From: Flavobacteriaceae bacterium
Lineage (GTDB): Bacteria > Bacteroidota > Bacteroidia > Flavobacteriales > Flavobacteriaceae
Reading direction: 5' to 3'
Length of the DNA: 5,102 nt
Assembly: GCA_018674025.1 (NCBI GenBank)
Contig: JABHBC010000276.1
Location: 1 to 5,102 of the forward strand
Part shown: piece by piece, positions 1 through 5,102 of the stretch
How positions within the stretch are numbered: the first letter of the stretch is position 1
How the letters are laid out: every line of letters begins with the position of its first letter
Translations under genes and position numbers: made by a program
Notes under the pieces: generated by a model
Told to the model about the DNA's origin: nothing
Databases searched by the model: none
The model's input: only the letters and a program-made list of their open reading frames with translations

Positions 1-14
1 ACAAAAAAATCAAT
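1..14 (-). other. In-frame continuation of the porin reading frame beyond its stop
   Basis: Read on the minus strand directly after the porin TGA, these bases give ATT GAT TTT TTT GT, that is I-D-F-F-V (the last codon is Val whatever its third base). Joined to the preceding G-N-F-P this yields GNFP-stop-IDFFV, which fits the family pattern G-N/D-Y/F-P-x-hydrophobic-D-hydrophobic-F-V/I near the C-terminus. This is probably a coding remnant rather than 3' untranslated sequence. It cannot be followed further because the window ends. Confidence 0.55.
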
Positions 15-1832
15 TCATGGAAAATTTCCAATAAGCTTATTATTTTGGACATAAAATTCAGATAATAATGGATCGTAAGAATTCATATAAAATTCTGAAA
101 AATAATTAAACGTAAAGCCTGTTTGCAAAAATAAAGCCTTTTTAAACAACTCATCCTGGTAGTAAAAAGTATTCCTTAATATCAATTCAGGTATATTTAT
201 AATACCCAAACTTTCGTCTCCAGTCTTTTGAAACTGAACTCTGTTATCAATAGCGAATTTATTAAAGGAAATTTTTTTTGAAATATTCATTTTAAACACA
301 CCCAAATTATTGAACTCCTGCACTGGAAGAACAATTCCACTAACATCTTTGACAAAATATGTGTAATTTAATATATTATTGAACTCAAAATTAAATTTGA
401 ATAATTTATCAGAGCTGAAATTTAAAATATATTTAGTTGTGTTAATGTTTTTAAATAAATTATTCCAATTGTAATTTAAATATGAACTATTATTAACAAT
501 GTAATTATAATCAGGTGAATTATCAGAATTAATAAAACTGAATTTAATATTTGAGTCGGAATTAATATTTAATAACAGTCCTGCTCCTATTAGACTTCCT
601 TCAACATCTCCAGTCAACATAGATTCAAATTGAAAATCTAGAATATAGTTTTCCTTTTTGAATAAGTAATTTAATCCAAAAGAAAAATTTTCATCAATAA
701 TTGACTCATAATTATAGTTATTATCAATGTCAACAAGATTTTCATAACTATAGTTAACATCTCTGTAATTCATAAAAAAAGTAGTCATTCCTAATTTAGA
801 TGAACTAAAAGATGTATTAAAGTTAACAAGGAAAGTATCAAAAGATACTTTATCATTGATTTGATTAAAGCCTGTAGATTCTCCAAAATATTCATTTGGT
901 GTTGATTGTTTAAATTGATAATACTTGTTTTCTAGAGTAATAATATTTCCTACAGACCATTTTCGTGTATTTAGTGAATCTAATGAGTTTTTAATAAGAT
1001 AATTTTGATTTAAGTAAAATCTCTTACCGTGTAATGTGTTATCTGCATTTTCAAATTGCGGATCAAATACAGATCTGTCTATAAATTCAGTATTTCCAGA
1101 TTCAAAGTTTGATATGTCATCTTCTCTAATACCTCCATTTTCTTCAGAAAAGAGATTTTGATTAACATAATGTGTTTTTAAAAAATACTTACTATTTCTA
1201 GAATTATAATTTGTAGAAAATCTAAAATTCGATGAGCTTGATAAAAAATGTTGATAATTCCCTAATGACCTTAACCCTTTTCTTGAGATTGTGAAATTAA
1301 ATCTTGGAGATGTATTCACTGAAAATAGCGCATCCAAAAGTTGACCTTGCACAAAAGCAGATCTGTACATTAACTCAGTAAATGGAGTTGCAACATGATA
1401 ATAATTGATATCATTTGTTTTTAGGTAATTATAATGCTTAGCATTAGAACCAATCTGAGGAAACAATCCTTTACTTTCAACAAAGCTCAAGGAATTATAT
1501 GTGTGTCCAGTATTAGAAAATTCAATCAGCTCAAAGTTATCTGATCTTAGATAGTTTAATTTATAAAACTTTTCAATTGTTAAACTGGTATCAACTTTGA
1601 GTGAATCATTTCTTTGATTTATAATGGTGTAATCTTCAATTTTAGCGTCTAAATTCTTTAGGATTTTTGTACTTTTTTGAATTGTAAAAGAATCCATCAA
1701 AGAATCTGATAGTTGTGTTATATCAAAGTTTTGCTTAAGCTCCCTCAAACTCATATTTGGTTTATCAATATTTTGAGAAAATAAATTAATCGATAATGAA
1801 AAAACAAATACAATGGATAGAGAAATTCTCAT
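15..1832 (-). CDS. Putative outer-membrane porin of the Bacteroidota type, probably truncated by a premature TGA
   Basis: Predicted outer-membrane beta-barrel protein of 605 residues. Residues 1-20 form a signal peptide (basic MR, hydrophobic core, cleavage likely after LFSQ), so it is exported. Residues 80-280 carry stretches I recognise from the flavobacterial 'putative porin' family: VDTSLTIEKFYKLNYLR (80-96), the NTGHTYNSL segment (107-115), INYYHVATPFTELMY (142-156), QGQLLDALFSVNT (162-174), KGLRSLGNYQH (185-195) and ENGG...FESG...DRSVFDPQFENA (231-263). Residues 290-590 are alternating aromatic/polar strands typical of a barrel. The start ATG directly precedes the signal peptide and follows a good promoter box. 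The ORF ends at TGA (15-17) after IGNFP, but the next codons encode IDFFV in the same frame, as expected for the uninterrupted family, so the last strands (roughly 50-60 residues, from memory of the family) seem lost. Substrate unknown. Family assignment is confident; intactness is doubtful. Confidence 0.88.
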   Translation of the reverse strand: MRISLSIVFVFSLSINLFSQNIDKPNMSLRELKQNFDITQLSDSLMDSFTIQKSTKILKNLDAKIEDYTIINQRNDSLKVDTSLTIEKFYKLNYLRSDNFELIEFSNTGHTYNSLSFVESKGLFPQIGSNAKHYNYLKTNDINYYHVATPFTELMYRSAFVQGQLLDALFSVNTSPRFNFTISRKGLRSLGNYQHFLSSSSNFRFSTNYNSRNSKYFLKTHYVNQNLFSEENGGIREDDISNFESGNTEFIDRSVFDPQFENADNTLHGKRFYLNQNYLIKNSLDSLNTRKWSVGNIITLENKYYQFKQSTPNEYFGESTGFNQINDKVSFDTFLVNFNTSFSSSKLGMTTFFMNYRDVNYSYENLVDIDNNYNYESIIDENFSFGLNYLFKKENYILDFQFESMLTGDVEGSLIGAGLLLNINSDSNIKFSFINSDNSPDYNYIVNNSSYLNYNWNNLFKNINTTKYILNFSSDKLFKFNFEFNNILNYTYFVKDVSGIVLPVQEFNNLGVFKMNISKKISFNKFAIDNRVQFQKTGDESLGIINIPELILRNTFYYQDELFKKALFLQTGFTFNYFSEFYMNSYDPLLSEFYVQNNKLIGNFP

Positions 1833-1853
1833 ATTCTAATTAAATTTATAAGA

Positions 1854-1861
1854 CAAAAATA
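1854..1861 (-). promoter_or_regulatory. Candidate Bacteroidota -7 promoter element for the porin gene
   Basis: On the minus strand these bases read TATTTTTG, a full match to the Bacteroidota sigma-ABfr -7 consensus TAnnTTTG. The box lies 21 bases ahead of the porin ATG, which would give a leader of roughly 15 nucleotides. No convincing TTTG -33 element is visible at the usual distance upstream (around 1879-1887), so the call rests on the -7 box and its position. In DNA this AT-rich, chance matches to a six-base consensus are fairly common. Confidence 0.45.
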
Positions 1862-1902
1862 AATACATTTATATAAACTACATTATTTGAGTCTATAATA
1901 AT

Positions 1903-2502
1903 ATGTTAAAGTTAAAATTCTCTGATCACAAAATAGAATGCGGGACTGACGAAGCTGGTCGAGGATGCTTAGCAGGACCTGTAACAGCGGCAGCTGTAAT
2001 ATTAAAAAAAAACTTTTTAAATAATGACATTAATGATTCAAAAAAAATTTCAAAGAAAAACAGATATAAACTTAAAGACATAATTGAAAAGGAGGCATTA
2101 GAATTTTCTTTTACACATATATTCCCGAAAAAAATTGATGAAATCAATATTTTAAACGCTTCAATTCTCGCAATGCAAAAATCAATTGGTAAATTATTTA
2201 CAAAAATAGATTTGATTATTGTCGATGGAAATAAGTTTAAAAGTTACAAAAACATACCACATCAAACCATAATAAAGGGAGATGAAAAATTCTTAAGTAT
2301 TGCAGCCGCATCCATAATTGCTAAAACTGAGAGAGATAACTACATGAATAAAATTCATTATGAATACCCCCAATATGGATGGGATAAAAATAAAGGGTAT
2401 CCAACAAAATTTCACAAAGAAGCAATTTTAAAATACGGAATAACAAAATATCATAGAAAATCTTTTAAGCTATTTGATGAACAATTCAAACTAAAATTAT
2501 AA
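1903..2502 (+). CDS. rnhB: Ribonuclease HII
   Basis: Cytoplasmic type 2 RNase H that cuts the RNA strand of RNA/DNA hybrids and nicks 5' of single ribonucleotides misincorporated in DNA, starting ribonucleotide excision repair. It has 199 residues, the normal family length. The four acidic metal-binding residues are present: Asp16 and Glu17 in TDEAGRGCLAGPV (15-27), Asp108 in IIVDGN (105-110) and Asp145 in SIIAKTERD (137-145). The GRG loop (19-21) that senses the RNA-DNA junction is intact, as are the DSKK (45-48), GYPTKFH (165-171) and HRKSF (184-188) motifs. The start ATG leaves the usual short N-terminus before the DEAGRG motif; no Shine-Dalgarno sequence precedes it. The gene diverges from the porin across 70 bp and is followed 16 bp later by a lipoprotein gene on the same strand, so the two are probably cotranscribed. 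No defect is seen. Confidence 0.97.
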   Translation: MLKLKFSDHKIECGTDEAGRGCLAGPVTAAAVILKKNFLNNDINDSKKISKKNRYKLKDIIEKEALEFSFTHIFPKKIDEINILNASILAMQKSIGKLFTKIDLIIVDGNKFKSYKNIPHQTIIKGDEKFLSIAAASIIAKTERDNYMNKIHYEYPQYGWDKNKGYPTKFHKEAILKYGITKYHRKSFKLFDEQFKLKL

Positions 2503-2506
2503 TTTT

Positions 2507-2516
2507 AAAAAAAAAA
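2507..2516 (+). repeat. A10 homopolymer between rnhB and the lipoprotein gene
   Basis: Ten consecutive A residues fill most of the 16-bp gap between the rnhB stop and the next ATG, ending two bases before that ATG. There is no Shine-Dalgarno sequence, so this A-rich leader is the only visible candidate for a translation-initiation signal, which is common in Bacteroidota. Its length may vary by polymerase slippage, but it lies outside the coding frame. Confidence 0.5.
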
Positions 2517-2518
2517 TA

Positions 2519-4822
2519 ATGAAAAAGTATTTCTATTTGTTCTTGTTTTTATGGGGGTGTAATTTAATGCAAGATCGACCGAAAAGTATCGATGAATTTA
2601 TCCCTGAAAACTCTTCCATAATTATAAAGATTCACAATTTAGGAAAATTTAAAAGTGATATCAAAAATAATGAAGTGTTAAATGAAATTAGAAGTATAAA
2701 ATATAATACTAAAAAACAACTCGAATTAATAAATAACTTTAATGATGAAACTGAATTATTAATATGTATTTCTAAAAATATAAATGAAGAAGTTTTTACA
2801 ATAATCACAAAAGACAGTGTTAAAGAATATGATTTGTTTCACAAAAAAATAGATAAAGTAAATATTTATTCTAACTCTTCAAAAAACATAAATGAAATAC
2901 AGCCAAAATTAAATAGCGAGTTTAAGAAATATGAAAAAACATTCAATAGTGACGATTCTTTTTCTTTAATATTAGATAAAGAATTAACAAAAAAGTTCAT
3001 AAACTCTACTTTTAAAACAAATTATAAAAATCAAGAAAACATATTAAGTTTTGGAGTTAACATATTTAACGATAAGATTTTATTAAATGGCTTAAGTTTT
3101 TTGGACGACTCTTTAAAAATATCAAATAATATTTTTAAAGAGTCTATTAGCAACAGTAGTGAATTAAAGAATTATGAAGTTATACCGAAAAATGCTGCAA
3201 GTATAAAGTCGTATAATTTTAGCAACCAAAATAACTATCTAAAAAATGCTTTAATAGAAAGTGAAAAAGAAAATAGATTTTCAAAAATTTTAAATACGAA
3301 TTCAATTGAAATAACAGAGCTTAACTTAGACAATGAACAAATTTTTATTTTTAGACTTGATGAAATCAAATTATTTGAAGATTATCTAATCGAAAAGAAT
3401 ACTTTGAGTACAAAACACAGAGGTTTTAAAATATATAATAACCAAGATCTGGATATAAATCCCTTTAATTCATTAGCAAACTTCAATAACAAAGAAAAAA
3501 TACTCTTGTACAATGATTATTTAGTTTTTTCAGATTTCGAAAAAACCTTAAAACAATTTATTAATGATATTCTTAACAAAAATACTTTAAAAAGCAACTC
3601 AAACTTTGACAAACTTTTTTCATCAATAAGCAGTTTCAACACATTAAATAACAACTACTTTTCAGGATCAAATTATAATTTTTTCAAAGAACTTAATTTA
3701 TTAAACACTAAAAATGATTTTACTGAAAATAGTTTTCAATTAGTTCAGGGTAATGGAATTATTCACTTTAATGCAATAATTAGCAAAGGAAAAAATGTAG
3801 ATGATAATCTAAAAATATCTAAACTTTTTGATGTTGAAATTGATGAAGAGATTGTAATGAATCCTCATTTTGTAAAAAATCATATCACAAAGAAATTAGA
3901 CATTGTTGTGCAGGATGCAAAAAACAACTTATATCTAATTTCAAAAGATGGAAAAGTTTCATGGAAGAAGAAAATCGACCAACCAATTTTAGGAAAAATA
4001 TCTCAAATTGATATTTATAAAAACGGAAGACTTCAACTTGTTTTTAATACGAAAAACAAAATTTATGTGTTAGATAGAAACGGAAATAATGTAAAGCAAT
4101 TCCCAAAGACATTTAACGATGCAATTACTCAGCCAATGGCAGTGTTTGATTATGACAATAATAAGAACTACAGATTATTAATTACTCAAGGTAACGAACT
4201 ACTTATGTATGACAAAAATGGAAAAAAAGTCAACGGTTTTAAATATAAAAAATCTAGTAATGAAATCACTTCAAAACCTAAACATTTTAGAATTCACAAT
4301 AAAGATTTAATAGTATTTAAAGTTGGAAATAAGATTAAAATTCTAAATCGAAAAGGAAGAGAAAGAATAAATATTAATGACGATATTAATTTCTCAAATC
4401 AAAATATTTTTGAGTATGATAATAAGTTAATTTCCACAACTGCAGATCAAAAACTAGTTCAAATAGATGTTAATGGTGTAGTAAATTTAAGTAGTTTAAA
4501 AAACTTAACACTAAATTCTGACGGTTCAAATCTCGTTGTTTTAAATGAAAACTCGATTAAACTAAGCTCTAGTATCGTAAGTATTCCATTTGCTAACTAT
4601 GGTAGTCCAAGACTATCAAACATCAATGGAGATTTAATAATAACAATTTATGATAACCAAAACAACAAATCTTATTTGTTTAATAAAAAACTCATTTTAG
4701 ATACTTCCTTTCCAATTTACTCACTAATTCCAATGGAAATAGGCGATATGAATAGTGACAAGAAAGTTGAAATAATTATTTCAAATAAAAATAAGTTTAT
4801 TAGCTGTTATACTATCAATTAA
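2519..4822 (+). CDS. Predicted lipoprotein with C-terminal beta-propeller-like repeats, function unknown
   Basis: I do not recognise a named family for this 767-residue protein. Residues 1-14 (MKK, hydrophobic stretch, then LWGC) look like a lipoprotein signal with Cys14 as the lipidated residue, so it is probably anchored in the envelope. Trp at the -2 position of the lipobox is unusual. Residues 20-430 form an Asn/Lys-rich alpha/beta region with two similar openings, FIPENSSIIIKIHN (27-40) and VIPKNAASIKSYNF (221-234), possibly a duplicated domain. Residues 450-767 contain units about 40-46 residues apart, each with a 'N-x-hydrophobic-Y-x-hydrophobic-D-x-x-G' core: near 469-482, 513-529, 559-576, 604-617 and 644-657. 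They are followed by GDMNSDKKVEIIIS (742-755), which resembles FG-GAP/VCBS blades. This suggests a PQQ-like or integrin-like propeller, a protein-binding scaffold rather than an enzyme. It lies 16 bp after rnhB, in a likely operon, and overlaps lipB tail to tail. No frameshift is seen. Confidence 0.8.
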   Translation: MKKYFYLFLFLWGCNLMQDRPKSIDEFIPENSSIIIKIHNLGKFKSDIKNNEVLNEIRSIKYNTKKQLELINNFNDETELLICISKNINEEVFTIITKDSVKEYDLFHKKIDKVNIYSNSSKNINEIQPKLNSEFKKYEKTFNSDDSFSLILDKELTKKFINSTFKTNYKNQENILSFGVNIFNDKILLNGLSFLDDSLKISNNIFKESISNSSELKNYEVIPKNAASIKSYNFSNQNNYLKNALIESEKENRFSKILNTNSIEITELNLDNEQIFIFRLDEIKLFEDYLIEKNTLSTKHRGFKIYNNQDLDINPFNSLANFNNKEKILLYNDYLVFSDFEKTLKQFINDILNKNTLKSNSNFDKLFSSISSFNTLNNNYFSGSNYNFFKELNLLNTKNDFTENSFQLVQGNGIIHFNAIISKGKNVDDNLKISKLFDVEIDEEIVMNPHFVKNHITKKLDIVVQDAKNNLYLISKDGKVSWKKKIDQPILGKISQIDIYKNGRLQLVFNTKNKIYVLDRNGNNVKQFPKTFNDAITQPMAVFDYDNNKNYRLLITQGNELLMYDKNGKKVNGFKYKKSSNEITSKPKHFRIHNKDLIVFKVGNKIKILNRKGRERININDDINFSNQNIFEYDNKLISTTADQKLVQIDVNGVVNLSSLKNLTLNSDGSNLVVLNENSIKLSSSIVSIPFANYGSPRLSNINGDLIITIYDNQNNKSYLFNKKLILDTSFPIYSLIPMEIGDMNSDKKVEIIISNKNKFISCYTIN

Positions 4823-5102
4823 TCTTTGCCTCAAACAACTTTGAAAAATTATTTTTTATTTTTTTCTTTAATTCTATAACATCAACAAACTCTACTCCTA
4901 TTTCCTTATTTAAAGATGTAACTGAGTTATTCGTTATACCACAAGGAATAATACAATCAAAATAACTAAGATCAACATTTGCGTTTAATGCAAATCCATG
5001 CATTGTGACCCATCTACTTGCTCTCACACCCATTGCACAAATTTTTCTCGCAAATGGAGTGTTAACATCTAACCAAACGCCAGTTTTTCCTGGATTTCTA
5101 GA
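4815..5102 (-). CDS. lipB: Octanoyl-[acyl-carrier-protein]:protein N-octanoyltransferase, C-terminal part (5' end outside window)
   Basis: LipB transfers octanoyl groups from acyl carrier protein to lipoyl domains of 2-oxoacid dehydrogenases and the glycine cleavage H protein, the first step of lipoate biosynthesis, in the cytoplasm. The window holds the last 95 codons; the frame is open to the right edge and the true start lies beyond it. An internal ATG at 5031-5033 is not the start, because conserved sequence (NPGKTGVWLD, then PFARKICAMG) precedes it. Both catalytic dyad residues are visible: Lys in RKICAMG (codon 5043-5045) and Cys in IIPCGI (codon 4941-4943). They are 34 residues apart, the same spacing as Lys135 and Cys169 of E. 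coli LipB. The family segment GVRASRWVTMHGFALN is intact. The C-terminus is Lys-rich and ends at TGA, followed at once by an in-frame TAG. The coding end overlaps the convergent lipoprotein gene by 8 bp. Confidence 0.95.
   Translation of the reverse strand, partial: SRNPGKTGVWLDVNTPFARKICAMGVRASRWVTMHGFALNANVDLSYFDCIIPCGITNNSVTSLNKEIGVEFVDVIELKKKIKNNFSKLFEAKIN

Noticed and set aside
15..1832. Alternative genetic code (UGA read as Trp) to explain the porin stop
   Set aside because: All seven Trp codons in the four genes are TGG, none of the other frames has an in-frame TGA, and lipB ends on TGA at a normal C-terminal position. The porin family also does not, as I recall, carry Trp at that site. 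The TGA-TAG pair after lipB means lipB alone does not exclude recoding.
1864..1871. TACATTTA as a -7 promoter box for rnhB
   Set aside because: It has one mismatch to TAnnTTTG at the important final G and no upstream TTTG at suitable spacing. In such AT-rich DNA this is not distinguishable from chance.
1926..2147. 73-codon minus-strand ORF antisense to rnhB
   Set aside because: It lies wholly within rnhB, which is a certain gene. Its translation is a Phe/Ser-rich shadow of Lys-rich codons and contains the reverse image of the DEAGRG region. No promoter or family resemblance was seen.
4841..4866. Possible terminator: AAAAAT/ATTTTTT inverted repeat followed by a T-run
   Set aside because: The stem would be almost all A-T, with no GC-rich core, and the stretch is the Lys/Asn codons (KKKIKNNF) of lipB on the other strand. 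It is too weak to call.
4815..5033. A 72-codon protein beginning at the ATG at 5031-5033
   Set aside because: The frame is open and conserved upstream of this Met to the window edge, including the catalytic Lys, so this is an internal Met of lipB and not a separate small gene.

Overview
The window is strongly AT-rich and reads as chromosomal DNA from a member of the Bacteroidota, most likely class Flavobacteriia. Four things point there: an outer-membrane 'putative porin' of the kind I know from flavobacteria, an Asn/Lys/Ile/Phe-rich proteome, a TAnnTTTG-type promoter box ahead of the porin, and starts preceded by A/T-rich leaders without a Shine-Dalgarno sequence. All seven Trp codons in the four genes are TGG, so the standard bacterial code is in use.

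Layout: the minus-strand porin gene (15-1832) is read leftwards. Across a 70-bp intergenic region lies a plus-strand pair: rnhB (1903-2502, ribonuclease HII) and, 16 bp downstream, a large predicted lipoprotein (2519-4822). The lipoprotein has an uncharacterised N-terminal half and a repetitive, beta-propeller-like C-terminal half. From the right edge, the 3' end of a minus-strand lipB (octanoyltransferase, 4815-5102 and beyond) converges on the lipoprotein gene, and the two coding regions overlap tail to tail by 8 bp. There is almost no non-coding DNA and I see no RNA gene, mobile element or CRISPR array.

The genes do not form one pathway. rnhB and lipB are housekeeping genes (ribonucleotide removal from DNA; lipoate attachment). 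The porin and the lipoprotein are envelope proteins. The most notable observation is at the left edge: the porin frame stops at a TGA, but the codons after it still read I-D-F-F-V. With the preceding G-N-F-P, that matches the conserved sequence of the family near its C-terminus. The porin therefore looks cut short by a nonsense change (or base-call error) that removes its last barrel strands. The second point of interest is the lipoprotein, whose two halves suggest an uncharacterised envelope family.
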